A DNA stretch of 64,000 nucleotides. Origin: Chrysaora quinquecirrha (lineage: Eukaryota; Cnidaria; Scyphozoa; Semaeostomeae; Pelagiidae). Positions 1 through 13,900 of this stretch are shown here, in pieces. Location of the stretch: assembly GCA_014526335.1 (NCBI GenBank), contig JACTAT010000029.1, forward strand, positions 4,950,114 through 5,014,113. Reading direction: 5' to 3'. The notes beneath the pieces were generated by a model. The model did no database searches. It worked only from the letters and a program-made list of their open reading frames with translations, and had not been told where the DNA came from. Made by a program: the position numbers and the translations under genes. The stretch's first letter is position 1; each line of letters opens with the position of its first letter.

Positions 1-215
1 CTTACTATATGAGTTGAGTTACCGCTATTGAATTGAACTGCTGGACGCTTAAACTTAGACTTATTACCTGAGTCGTAGTTATCGCTATTGAATTGAATCG
101 CTGGACGAATGACTAAAGCGAACAACAACAACATCAATTTAATTCAAGTCTAGCTCAAACTAACTGTTGTTTTTTGCCTGATTGAAGCGAACAACAAAAA
201 CATCAATTCAATTCA
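1..215. repeat. Short direct repeats at the window edge
   Basis: Two copies of a roughly 30-base unit (ACCGCTATTGAATTGAA at about 21, TATCGCTATTGAATTGAA at about 80) and two copies of GCGAACAACAA followed by CATCAATT (about 118 and 187). The element probably continues beyond the window start. Confidence 0.5.
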
Positions 216-1227
216 ATGTGAGCGAAAGTTAGGGACTTGGGAAGCAAGTCTATCTTGTGCATAGCATCTTGCTAAAAAAAGTTTGTGATATGAATCACCT
301 GCTTGGTGCCTCGTTTGGAGACAAAGTAGAACAACGGGCCTCGGTTTGAATATCCAGGTAAGACTATGTACGGTGCCTTTGTTTTCCAAAGAAAACCTGG
401 AAAAAACAAATAATGGATCAATAATGAATAAGAAAAAGGCGAGAACAGAAAATCCTTGCCCTTTTGATTGAACAAGAGTCTCGTACCCCTTTTTGAAGAC
501 TGAAAAGCCCCTCACTCATCGCTGTACTCTTTTTCATACGAATACCTTAATTTGCTGAGCGTCAACGCACAACGAAATGAAATCAATACGCTCCAAAATA
601 ACCCCGAAAGCTATCTGGTATTGTGTAAACGGGGCCTGAAATGCCCTCAGGCGACTTCTGTTTTTCCTTGTACTCGTGGAATAAGAAAGTCTGAAATAAA
701 ATAAAGACCAAGCACATGGGTTTTCCTGTAAATCTGTCATAATATTTTCTCTTTTAAAAGAAAGTATTAGAATGTCTTAGCGAGGCATCTGGAGAGAACT
801 GAATAAAAGACAGATGTTTGAAGAATAAGAATATGTTTGTAAAAATGGGAATCCTCTCCAAAAGCAGGTTTCTGTATGTAAAGAAGGAACGTACTGTTGA
901 GTGCAATATTCTTAAACTGAATTTTATTAGTCAATTGGAAATCTAAAGGAGTGGAATTTAAACCAATCAGGTGCGTAAGATGCCCCTCAAGGGGGAGGGG
1001 GAGGGGATAGCTACTGAACACTTTCACTAAATTTCGGGAAAGTCGGGCGGTAATATGGCCCCTATCGCTTATGATAGAAATACAATACCGCAAAAGCTCG
1101 TGAGACCCTTGAATGGCTCACCTTTCCGTTAAGCCCAATTTATCAAGCGCGAAATAGGAAAATAAGTTTAAGGCTGGCCAGAGCAGTCCATCGGTTTTAG
1201 AGGGAATCGGACCTGACACAAAAAAGA

Positions 1228-1606
1228 CCCAGGGGGGTACTCATTAACTTTCAATACGGGGGGTCCATGCCAATATTTGGGGCCCGAAATCTTAAGCTTA
1301 TTCAATATTTGGGGTCTGTGAATATAACATGGACAAAAATTCAATATTTGGGGTCCACAAATCTGACGGAAGAATCTTGCGATTTGGTGCAATTCATTAC
1401 AATGACCCATCAAACTGCCAAGGGCTTATAAATTGTAAATTGTCATCAACCTGATGGCTAAATCCGAGAAAACATTTTAGGGGTTCAAAAATAGATAAAA
1501 ATATTTGGGGTCTCCAAAACATTAAACTCAATATTTGGGGGTCTGCAAGGAAATAGTGGCATGGACCCCCCGTATTGAAAGTTACTGAGTACCCCCCCCC
1601 CCTGGG
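1228..1606. mobile_element. hAT-like MITE with G-run termini and 8-bp target duplication
   Basis: A 379-bp element. The left end CCCAGGGGGGTACTCA and its continuation through ACTTTCAATACGGGGGG mirror the right end, an inverted repeat of about 40 bp. Flanks are AAAAAAGA on both sides (1220-1227 and 1607-1614), an 8-bp target-site duplication typical of hAT elements. The interior repeats CAATATTTGGGG several times. No transposase frame. Confidence 0.7.
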
Positions 1607-1614
1607 AAAAAAGA

Positions 1615-4600
1615 GACGAACATGGACGATGTAGAACAAAAGTTTGCGAGCAGAAAGATTAGCCAGAATTACAGAAACACAGTTTGATAAGATTATCAAT
1701 GAAAGAAAAAAAGATTTTCGTATTCTAAAAATTAAAGTAGCCTATGAAATGATCATTTAAGCCTTCACCTGTATTCTTATTTACAACGTCATCAGTATCA
1801 TCTTGGTTAGAGACGCTGGAAGAGAAATCAGAGATTTGAATGAATGAATGGCATCACGTGATGTAAACATAACATGATGTAATCCAAAATGGCGGAGCAT
1901 ATTGAAGAAAAAGTTCCGCGTCAGTTTAGAAGTGGAATTACAGTTGCAACCAGAGTACAGATTTCAAAACAGCTCAAGATTATTAATTAAGCTATATTGA
2001 ATGAACTACGTTTGTTTTTAAGGTCATATCGCTGTTGATAACAGCAAGGAACGAATAGCAAAACGTGACCAATGAACGTGACATAGCACGCAATGTGGTT
2101 GCTGCGCAAACCAAGAACACAAAATCAAGACACAAAATCACGCAATGGCCCTGCTGATTCAAAAATAACCGTGTTCGAAATAAAAATCAAATTCTGTTTG
2201 AACGAATCGAAAATAATCATTTTTAGCAAAATTTTTGGTGAAAGTTTTTTTGATCAAACGATCAAACATTGTTTGTCAAACATTTGACATTTACTCGTCA
2301 AGCAAAATGTTTTACCGTTTGGCCACGTCAGAAAACAATGTTCGTCGAGGATTTTCGCTTACTCAAAAATTGGTAAAGATAGGTAAATTTCAAATGTTTG
2401 CCAACAATTGTTTGACTAACGTTTTGCAAGGACCTAAGGCTTTGGCCAAACGATCAAACATTGTTCGTCAAACATCTGAAACTTGCTTCTTATCAACAAT
2501 GTTTTACCATTTGGCTACGACACAAAACAATGTTCGTCCAGCATTTTTTGCTTGCTACAAACAGAAAATTTTTCTGCAATTTTTCAAGAACATAGCTAAG
2601 CATGCTTCTTGTCAAGCAATGTTTTGCGACAGGGACGACAAGTCAAACATTGCTTATGACGCTTCCAAATCACAAATGTTTGACAATCAATGTTTGTGGA
2701 ACGTTTGGCCTGGACAAAAGACAGAATGTTTCCGTAAAAAAGGAAACAAAAAAAAAGAACTGTACCTTGAAACATTACATTGTGGTAGAGACTTTTGCAT
2801 GGTAGTAAAAACAAACAAACTTTTAGTTGTAATAAATTTTTGATGATGTTTGAAAAACCTTGACACGCAGTGCAAGATTTATGACGATTTTCGAAGGGAA
2901 TAGTCCATGAAATTTTAGTTTCATGAAGGAAAAGCACCCTTGAAAGTGAAAACTTTATGACGTAATAGAAGTTTATATATTCATGAGCCTTTATAATCGT
3001 TTAAAACTATAAACTGCCCACGAAACTGTGGTCGTAAATTCGTCTAGAAATGTTTTGTTGTATTGAATTACAAAAAATGTAAACAGAAGGGAGAATACGA
3101 AAGGTGAACAGAATATTAGAGTTGAATAAGAACCCAGTGCCCAGAACCAGCTTCGAAGTTAAGCTCAAATAGTAATGTTACATTATAACATACTTTCTTA
3201 TTTCGTTTTGTGTGGCCTCTATGTGTAACAAAAACCACGTGACTAACTATTGCAATTAACGATCAAACGTTCTATTTACGATGGATAATTCTGGGAACGG
3301 AATGATATTAATATGGGAACGAGTGAAATAATAAACAAAAACAAGATTGAATTTAAGTTCCTTTTATGTAAATAACTACCTAAGAAGAAAAACTTAAGGT
3401 TTGAACAACTTTGTTATGTATAAGACCTAAGACCTCGAGAGGACAATGAAAGGGAGGGGAGTGGGAAGCAAAGAAAGGGGTAATATAAAGTGAAAATAAA
3501 ATAATTCATAGACTATACCTTGATGATCCTTGATGAGAATCGAGTTGTCTGTTCATCTTATTGTTTAGTATTCTAATTGTTCGACACGTTCTCCATCCAT
3601 CTGAAGTTTTCACCCATATTTCACCTGGTGATCTCCCATCTTGTCCTATATAAGGCATTTTTCAACCACCTGTGCCCCGTTTATTCAATGATAATCACAA
3701 ATACGTCTGTTTTCTACAGTAAAAACTTCAAATAGCAACTTTTCACTGGTCTACCAGTTTCAACCTGCTGTATTTTGATTTGAACGCAATTATTTTTTCG
3801 CTGACCGCGCTCTTATGTTATTATTTACTGCGTAAATCTTTCACCTGCCACGCTTCCCTATGATTGGCTACTGAAACAAAACGGATCGGCAAAAGCCAAC
3901 TTGATTGGTTGATCAAACGGAGAATACATCACCAGACAGCTGATCATGGCTTTATTGATGGGGATTTCCTGAATTTTTCGCGGCAAAAACTCAAGTGCTT
4001 CTCAATAGCCACGTGGTCAACCAACAGCGAATAACAATCGTCATTGAAAGGATTTTCAAGTATTTCTGACCCATTTGCATGAATATCTGGAAATTTCTAG
4101 CCCATGTATATTAATTTAGTTGATTTTGAGACACCTTAACGGTACTAGAATTCACGCAAAGTCTCGCAAAATCGAATCTAACCGCGATCCTTTGCAATCA
4201 ATGTGATCGAGATCTGTTTTTCTGCCAAGTCATCGTTTTGAAAGCAAAATGCAAAGTAGAAAGGTTGTCAGCCACGTTGCAGTAAATCAGTCTATTGGTA
4301 AGAAAATCCTAGAATACCAACCCATCGACCAGAATCAAGCAGACAATCAGAGTGTATTTTGAAGTACAGAACACTATTCACGAAAAGTTAAAATTTTCAT
4401 GGACATCATTATGTCAGTGGAATTGTCCCTCTTGGAAAAATTCAGAAATGTTTTAGAAATCTATGTATAGTAGAAAAGATAGAGAGATACTCGAGAAATA
4501 ATCCAGACAAATCCAAAAATCTCAAAAATCCTTGCTAAAGCTCGATTCTGTAAGTCTCAGAATTTTATGAGTCTATCTATTTCGGTATTTTTCTGCAGAC

Positions 4601-4764
4601 AATGAAGATAAGTTTCTTCATTGGTACGGCATGTTATCAAACAGAGGCGACAAAAAATAAGAAAGCTTTTTTCAGCTTGACTGTTGACGCAAAATGAATC
4701 AAATCTTTGCACATGACAGCAAGAGAAAGAAGAGATGAAATGACAGTGACCTCAACGCGATTTC
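1615..4764. other. Intergenic stretch without recognised gene
   Basis: Apart from the AAACATTG element at 2252-2715 I see no coding signal in this stretch. It is AT-rich with CCAAT-like boxes near 3860 and 3900 (GATTGGCT, TTGATTGGTT), which could belong to a distal promoter of the protease. Confidence 0.5.
2252..2715. mobile_element. AAACATTGTTTG-family inverted-repeat element, copy 1
   Basis: Starts GATCAAACATTGTTTGTCAA and ends with the inverse, ACAATCAATGTTTG...CGTTTGGCC. Internal copies of the same unit recur about every 100-150 bases in both orientations. Open frames across it are by-products of the repeat. Related copies are at 17784, 27840 and 36133. Confidence 0.6.
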
Positions 4765-4774
4765 GTCACATGAC
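4765..4774. promoter_or_regulatory. Possible M-box/CLEAR-like E-box upstream of the protease
   Basis: GTCACATGAC lies 129 bases before the protease ATG; its complement contains TCATGTGA, the core bound by MiT/TFE factors in other animals. A related CACATGAC lies near 4700. Lysosomal genes are known TFEB/TFE3 targets, so the position makes sense, but the transcription start is unknown and a 10-base match can occur by chance. Confidence 0.3.
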
Positions 4775-4902
4775 ATTCAGATGGCCGACTGTGACTCAAA
4801 AATAAAACAATAGTTTTGAGTTTCGATGCAAAATCCAAAACAGAACGCTGCAAACGTCAGTCCATATTCTGTGCAAAAAGTGAGCGTTCTTGTGGACTAA
4901 AT

Positions 4903-7900
4903 ATGTTGTCAATAATAACAGGATTCTTGCTTTTAAATGTTGTGAGTGCTTTGACAGTACCTCTGAATACAAAGTCAACGAATCTGTCGCCTCCACAATG
5001 GTCAAAACGATACAGAGTCGGAGGAACATTGAGCTTGCCATATGCTGAAATCGAGGAGCCGTTCACTGCTTGGTATGATGCAGAAAAAGATCGAAGCAGG
5101 GTGGACTTCTATGGAGGTGAGATTGATTTTAGTTGTGTGTTAGTAAATTTCGATTTCAATTTATATTAATGACTTGTAAACTCAAAGTTACGTCGTCATA
5201 TTAAAAAAAGGTAGCAAAAAGTACGATTTAAGAATAATTAAAAAACAAAACAAAACAAAAAAACAACGAACAGCAATTTAGCAAACTAGGATAACAAATT
5301 GGAACATTGACCAAACTGCACTGGATTCAGGTTACTTTTGGACGAAGGTTAAATGCGTCTCTTATAAATTTAGCCACCTCCAAAACTATCTCCTTCTTTT
5401 CATTAGAAAGAATGAATATGAATTTTTGTTCCTGTGACAAGTTATCGAAATATTTAGAGTCGATTCTCAAAAGGTCATATAGTTTTTCACGTAAGGTGTT
5501 GTACTTGACACATGATGTAAGAAAGTGGAGTTCGTCTTCAGTTTCTCCTATCACATTGCAAGCAGATCCTAGATGTAGGAGGAATACCTCTCTTCTGCCA
5601 GTCTCAATTCTCAGACTGTGGTCACTACATCTGAATTTTGCCATGGATTTTCTCAATGGTCTTTCTTTAATTTGTAAATAAGGCTCTGCTTTTATGCATT
5701 GCTTGAAATCACTATACGAACGCAGTGTTAGTAAACAAGCAAATTGTAGTTTAAACTAGGAAGAGCTACGCTAAATGATGGAGTCCCCCGGTTCAACGAG
5801 CAAAGTAATACGCGCAAAGCACAACGTAAACAACGGATAATGAGAATTTCAGGGGGTTTCTGCGAAGGGGCATATCCTCAAAACACCACGAGATTACTCC
5901 TGCAAATATGGTGGGAAGGAGAGAAACGGCAAGTGGTAAATGAACGAAGGCTCCTCGTGCGGAAGACCAAAAAGCATGCGCACGAGAAAATTAAGACATC
6001 TTGAATCATTGGCAAGAAAGCAGCACTGGCAGTGCGCATGACTTTGACCTTGACGCTTATTGGTTCAAGACTTCTCTAACTCTTGTTTGAAACGCAACCA
6101 CCCCGGGCAATGAGGTAATGTACAGTGGACGGTGTGCCGTACAGTGGAGGATATTCAGTGCAGTGGAGGGATATCATCAGTACAGTGGAGGGATATCATC
6201 AGTACTGCACTGTACTGCACACCCTCGACTGTACTGCACATACATTACCCGGGATGTAAACAGCAGTTTCCAAGTCTCTCCAACATTAAACAAGTTATCT
6301 CAGAGTAAGAAAACAGAAACCCATGTGGTAGGTAGCCAGATGTGGATTGAAATTAGCCAGCCAGAGAGCATGGTTATCTAACAAATCATAGAAAAATGCT
6401 CTGGTGTAATGTCTAACCAGAGCCTAGATTTCAATCGTAAAGAACTTTCCCCTCACAGTCTTGCAATATCGTTTTTCTAGGAATGGACATTACGGTGCAA
6501 AGAGGAGATCTGGGCGTAGGTGGCCAGCATTACCAAGTTGCTCCCATGACAACTGAGACGGTGACCAATAAGAAGTCTTGCTTCATGTTGAATGGAACCG
6601 CAGAATCAAAAGTTACTGGCCAGCACACCCTGCCTAACACAACCGAATTCAAAGTAAGAGTTTGTATTTGTGATTGCATAAAATAGTTAAGCTTGGAACA
6701 CAATGTTGTTGCATATGTGTACAACCTATTGTTGAAAGAAAGCTACACTGATGGAGGCAGGTTGCTACATGCAAACAACGTTACGTTGTTGCGTGTGCGT
6801 TACCACTTGTAATACATAGCGTTACACAGTTACAGATGTTTTACCTAATGTCAAAATAAGTTAACCCTGTTGGGTGCAAGTGGCCACTTTCAAATAATAT
6901 ATTACGTTACGCTTTTGGGTCTGTGTTACCACTTGTAAAACAAAGCGTTACACAGTTGCGGATGTTTTACCTAATGTCAAAATAAGTTTAAACTGTTGGA
7001 GGCAGGTTGTCATTTTCAAATATTATATTACGTTACGCTGTTGCGTCTGTGTTACCACTTATAAAACATAGCGTTACACAGTTACGTGTGTGTTACCTGT
7101 TGTTAAACATAACTTTTCACTGTTGCTGTAGTGATACCACTTTCAAAAGAGAACGTTGAAATGTTTCAATGCGAGTTACATACAACTTGCAAAAATAAAG
7201 TTACCTGCTGCGTGTCTATTGCCTCGAGTTTAGCAAAATGTTACACAGCAGCGTGAAGGTTACCACTTGTTAAGGAGAATGTTAAAATATTGCATGCGAG
7301 TTACCATTTATAAAAGTTGACGTACTCTGTGTTACGTGTGTATTACAACTTGTTGACCACTTGTAAAACATACAGTAATGCTACATGTTGCAGGTGAGCT
7401 ATCTCTTATACAAAATAACAATGTTGCGCGCAAGTTACCACTTGTAAAAACGAAGTTACACTGTTGTGTATGGAATAGACCGCTCGTAAAACTTTGTTGC
7501 TTGTTTGTTACCTTTAATAAACCACATGGCGATACATTATTGCGTGAGTGTAACTACTTGTAAAAGAAAACGTTGAAATGTTGGATGCGAGTTACCAATT
7601 GTAAAAAGTAAAGTTACGCTGTTGCACGCGACTTACCACTTGTAAAACTAAGGTTACACCGTTGCTGCATGCATGTTACATTCTGTTAAGTGATGCGCGT
7701 GTGTTACCTCCTCTCGTCAAACTTAACGTAACATTGTTGCGTGCATTACCTCTTGTAACACAACCTAACACTATTGTGGCGAGTTACATCTTGCAAGAAA
7801 CACAAGGTTATGCTGCTTATAAGGGGATATATTTCTTCGCTTTTATAGGGGTATACACCCCAGATAACGTATGTGCAGTACAGCGGTGGTTGTGCAGTAG

Positions 7901-10900
7901 CGGTGGTTGTACAGTACAGCGGAGGGATAACATCAGTACAGCGGAGGGATACCATCAGTACAGCGGTGGATGTTCAGTACAGCGGTGGGATGATATCTCT
8001 CTGCTGTACTGCACAACCACCGCTGTACTGCACAACCACCGCTGTACTGCACATACGTTGTCCGGGGTGATATATCTTTTCGCTGCATGTGTTTTTGGAG
8101 CTACTGTTCCTCTCATTTATAGAGCCCCACCTCTCTTCAGTTTCAGGGAATGACAGCGTATAAAGGCGATTACGTCGAAGAATGGCGATTGACGAATACT
8201 GTTGGCACAAAAGTAAATAGATATTTACTTTATGTGTCTCAAGACAAGAGAACGCCAGTGTATTATGAAATGTATGGATATGATTCACTGCTTGGCTCTC
8301 ACTTTGATATCTACAAGATTGAGTACACACAATATATTACAGAGTTTCCAGATGTCGTCTTTGAAACCGCTTTCATGGGTAATATGTTACAAATTATTGT
8401 ATTTGCTCAATTTAGCAAAGATACAGGGTCATAACGTCTAATAGCACTGTCTTTGTTTGTTCAAAAGCTAGAAATTTCATTGCCAAGGCAGGTCCCGTGT
8501 GGTCTAGTGGTTAGGATCCGGCGTTTTCACCGCCGTGGCCGGGGTTCGATTCCCCGCACGGGAGTTCTTTTCTCGATTTACCTCTCGTTTAATTTATTTT
8601 CCATGGTGAGAAACGAAATTGTTTTTAAATTGATTTTTTTAAATTCATTAGTTTTATTTTAAAAGAATTTTTGTTTTTCTACCAACTTATAACGGATAAA
8701 TTATAATAATAAAAAGAGAGAAAATTCAAAAACAAAATTATTTTTAAATCATTTTTCATTTCATCATTTTTAAATAATTTTATGACCCTCATAGTACTGT
8801 ATATACATAGTACTGTATATACATAGATAGGTTTGCAGTCATCAATTTTATAATTATCTATTATATTTATTATCATTCATAATTATTTACTATTTATTTT
8901 ATTCTTGATTTTGTTATAACTATGATCACTATACAATTTCTTTATATATTATTATTTTTTTATGAACTACTTTTACAAGTATGAAGTACTGTATGGCAGA
9001 TATTATTTTATGTTACTATTACTGATATAGCTTTTAGTAATACAAAAACAATTGATATTCACTACTGATTTTCTTACTATTTAATCACCAGTGTAATATA
9101 ATATAATAATATAAGTATTAAAAGGGGGTGGAAGGCCAAGGCCTATAAAACCCTGGTTGAGTACTGCTACTACAACTAATCTACTCGAAATTCAAATTTC
9201 GAGTTTCCATTAAGACTGTCATAAAGTTTTTCAAAAGTCGCTACGTCCTTTGCATCGACGACATTTACTGGTAAAGAGTTCTATTCCTTAACAATACGCT
9301 GCGAATAAAAATTTTTTCTAATGTCTAATCTGCATTTATTTAAAACTATTTTGTATCTGTGGCCGCTAGTCTTGTTGACATTGCGCTTGAAGAACTTGAA
9401 CTAATAAATTCATTAATATGTATTTGATTAATTAGTTAAAATATTTAATTGAGTAATAACCACAAACATAACGTAATCATAAATTACAAGAAACACCGGA
9501 ATAATTATAAATAGACATTATATTTTAATATTTTAATTTCAATAATGTTATAAAATCTTAATAATATTTTATATTATATATATTATATATATTATATATA
9601 TTATATATTATATATTATATATCACATATTATATATTTTACAATATATATTATGTCATAAACTATATTATTCATCATTATATATTATATACTATATTATA
9701 ACACGTTTTTTATATAAAAGAACTTTTGTTCTGAGGCTGGAGCCTTATATTTTTCACAACATCAGGCTGAAAGTTCCTTATACCGACGGTAAATTGAACA
9801 GTAATTTTACAGTTAATTTGCCTCGTTTTCTAATTTAAATATAAATTAAGTTTTGGGAAGTTCGATGGGCAACAGTTTGTTACATATGTTAGTTAGTTGT
9901 ATAAACCGTCTTGTTCTTGAAAAAAGTTATCCTTAGCTTTTCATCCTCGAAAGATCCTTAAAGTTCCTAAACTTAACGAAAGTATAGTATAACTTTTATT
10001 CTTCTAGGTCTGACGTGCACAGGGTTTCCAGGACCTGGTCACGAGGGAAAAATTCTAGCCAATCCAATGCAAGAATTCATCCACCCGACCAATGACAATC
10101 ACGTACACAAAATGTTCGACGATTTCACAACCAAATTTGGCAAAAGCAACATAAATAGCGATCCAACAGAGTACAACAAACGAAAGAACAATTTTAGGCA
10201 CAACTTAAGGTAACTAGTGATACTGTATGCTTGTTCCTGTGTCGTTTTTCAGGAATGGATTTAGACAAATCTATTTTGAACTATAACGTTAATGACTCTA
10301 TACAATATGCATGGTACCGAAGAAAGCTCAACACAAAAGTCAAGCGGGAGGAGGGCCTTGGGCTGTGCGACTTAGAGAGAGAGTTACTTGACGATACCAT
10401 GAGCTCTTTATCACAGTGAAATTGTCCTTGGCTCTCTGATCATGCAATCTAGATTCGAATCCCATCTAGCTGATATGCCACTTATGGGAAAACCTATTTT
10501 GAACTAAGAATAGATGAAACTAATTTTTTGTACGTAACTAGGGAAAGATGAGTACTGAAAGTTTCTTAATCTATTAGACATCAGAACTGCACCATTGGAC
10601 AAAATAGGACTATGTAGTCATTCTGAGCAACTCTCAAACTCAAACTTAGGTATTTTTAGGGGGACGGATTTTCTGGTGTAAATCTGCTTTATCAACGCTC
10701 CAAAAATTCGGGATAGCTTAGAAAGCTGACAACGATTGAAACCAGGCTGAAGACCACAAAAATGCTCACAAAAATGGCAAAAACGTGGCTGATTACACTG
10801 TCAGCTGCTGTTAAACTGAAACCTACTGCGAACCACAAACTTCCGCAGAATATTTTGACTGATTTTTTTCCAGGTTCATAAGCTCCATTAACCGCAAAGG

Positions 10901-13900
10901 TCTGTCTTACAAGCTCAGAGTCAACCATTTGGCTGATCAGACACAAGAAGAATTGACAAAGTTAAGAGGAAGGAGAACCACTGTTGGAAAGTACAATGGA
11001 GGAAAGGAATTCAAGCCAAAGAAAGGAGTGAAAGCAATCCCTGATACTCTTGATTGGAGACTTTTTGGTAAGTTTACCGTAAGCTTGAGATTCATGCAGT
11101 GTTCGAAAAAAGTTCGCAAGGTTGCGTTTGCAGTAGGCCTACCGTGACGTGTCAGTGAGAAGCATAGTACTTGCAATTCTGTCGATATTTATCCATGCTC
11201 TTAGATCTATGAGATGAGAAGACACAACTAAGGCCGTTTCTGTGTAGACAGAAGGAATTCGTTTTCTCGCTTGGACTCTTCACTTAATCCTTTGGGTCTT
11301 CCTGGTGTATCTCGCAAGCTGATTAGTGTTTGAAACGCAATGAAAATTCGGCACTTCTTTCTGATTGGTGCTTTTCGATCCGCATCTGGGCATAAATTCG
11401 GCCTTTGTGAATTTTTTCCGTCTGTTTCTAACGTTTACACTCCGAGGAGTGTGAGAAGAAAAATAGCTCTTAAGTGTGTCCAAAAGTTTTTCCGCTGTTT
11501 CTCGCAATTTATAAACTTACAAACTTTTGGAAGAACAAATAGTGCATTCCAGAAATAGGCCTTTATTTGCAAGTGCAGAGAAAGTCTTGCTCTATATTTG
11601 CTTCTGAACGAAATGGTAGAAATCTGTCTTTGATCTCAATAGGTGCAGTCACTCCAGTTAAAGATCAAGCAGTCTGTGGCTCATGTTGGAGTTTTGGCGC
11701 TACAGGAGCAATGGAGGGTGCTTTGTTCATGAAGGTAACAATGAAATACATTGCTGTTTAATTGGAAAACCGCAACGTTTACTCGTTATGCATCGATTAT
11801 GGAACTGGGAGTTGCTGAGGCCACATCTTCCACTTAGCTGGTCAACGCAATGGAAGGTGCTGTGCGTTGTGGTGTAATCCAGCTGACTCGTGGTGTCAGG
11901 AGCTCAGTGTGGTCAGGGTTCGAGCCCAGCCACGGTAACGTCACAGCCAGGGTCGAGGTCTCGATTAGTTAACCTACTACTGAGATCCTAGCGACTGCCG
12001 TCAAAATACCATTTCACCTTCACCTTCACAATGCCAATCTAAACAACACCGCACGCTTGTTTTTGTAAGAGAAAGTAGCTTCGTTCTTCTTCATGACATA
12101 GATGACCCATATCTCGGCCCTGGAGTGCCTTAAGGAGGTTGTTATCATATAAAAAGCGTGCACGCGCCTTTTCTATCTATAGCGTAGAGTTGGTAGACTT
12201 ACAAGCCACCGTACACCACAAGCACCGCTCGGGCTATACGGCATATCAGCGGTGGTCAACAAGTCACTACCGTCCGTTACTTCGGCCGTTACTTTGGCCC
12301 ACTTTTGCATGAGAAAGAACGTAAGCGAAAACAATGCAGTTCAGACAGAAGAGGAATTCTGTGGAAACATAGAAAAACAAGAGCAAACGCATATATCAGA
12401 ACAGATTGCGTTACAACGGTTAAGAAAAGTTACTAATATATATATATATATATATTGTCTTTTTCAGACTGGCAAGCTGGTTAGACTATCACAGCAGAAC
12501 TTGGTAGATTGTTCATGGGGATTTGGGAACAATGGATGCGACGGTGGTGAAGAATATCGTGCTTATCAATGGGTTATGAAACATGGAGGAATATCAACAG
12601 CTTACAGTTATGGACCATATCTTGGGGCTGTAAGTGTTCTTTCAATGCAGATTTAAAACAATTTGGTACGGGACTCTTAAAGGTGATGGCGAGATCGGGG
12701 TCATCAACACCCAAATCACAACCCCCCAATCAAAGAATCTTTATACCTTACTCCTGTTCAAATCACAGGAGGTCCTTAAACATTGCGGCAAACCAAGGAA
12801 GCCTTTAATGCCAAATTACACAATTCTAACAAAGTCTGCATTTTCGTAGTTAACATCACTCTATTCTGGAATTCTGGACCGTGCTGGATATACCCGACGT
12901 TTTATCGATGTATTCTTCAAGACCAAGGCAGTGCGGCAACATTGACTTGACTAATGACACAATTCAAAAAGATTCAAGTTTTTCCTCCAGTTCTCTAGGA
13001 CAACACCTTTTCCGAAAGGAATTTTACTAGTTAAAACGGCGTACAACATGTCTGCTCAAACAACAGGGTTTCCAAGGGATATCCAATTGATGCAACGGAT
13101 TTTCCAAAACAGGCATATGGGTTCCAGGAAGTGAATTGCTCTTTTCTGACTATTGATGACTACAAATATCGATTGTGGTTCGAATTTACTTAAAACTAGG
13201 ATACCAAAAATAAGCGGAAGACAAAGACGAAATTTTTTCCAAAACAACGTCTTTGTATTACGTATCAAGATGATCGAATTTGTCATGAAGCTCATTCCCT
13301 TGTTTGGCTAATCAAAAAGCGACGCAGAGAAGTTACACAGACCAAAAGAACACATCCCCGGGGGGGGGGTGAACTATGTATAATTTGGGTACTGGGGACG
13401 TGCCGCCCGGGACGGTATCGATTTTCATGATTTTGGTATAAGGAACGATCTCCATTTTCGCGATTTTCATGTTTGAAGAATGGAAAATTGGTATAAGGTC
13501 GGGTATACATTTTCATAAAATTGGTATAAGGTTGGGTATGTTTGATGCTTGGGTGGCACGTCCCTGACAAAATTTGATCACGACCTTTACAACCACAATT
13601 ACGACATTTTCCAATCCAGTATACAGAAATGTATGTTACATATTTACCATGTTTTAGGATGGCTATTGCAAGTCCAAAAACATCAAAATCGGTGCAAAAT
13701 TAACAGGCTATGTCAACATAACAGCAGGTGACAAGAATGCCCTCAAGATGGCAATTGCAACGAAAGGACCTGTGGCAGTAGGCATTGATGCAGCTCATTT
13801 ATCATTGTCGTTTTATTCCCATGGAGTGTACTATGAGCCAAAATGCGGTGAGCTTTACTGTCGGTCTTTTCCTTATATTTTTCAATGTAATACGACAAAA

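Noticed and set aside
2235..2843. 202-codon plus-strand frame
   Set aside because: The frame runs through repeated AAACATTGTTTG units; similar spurious frames occur at every copy of this element.
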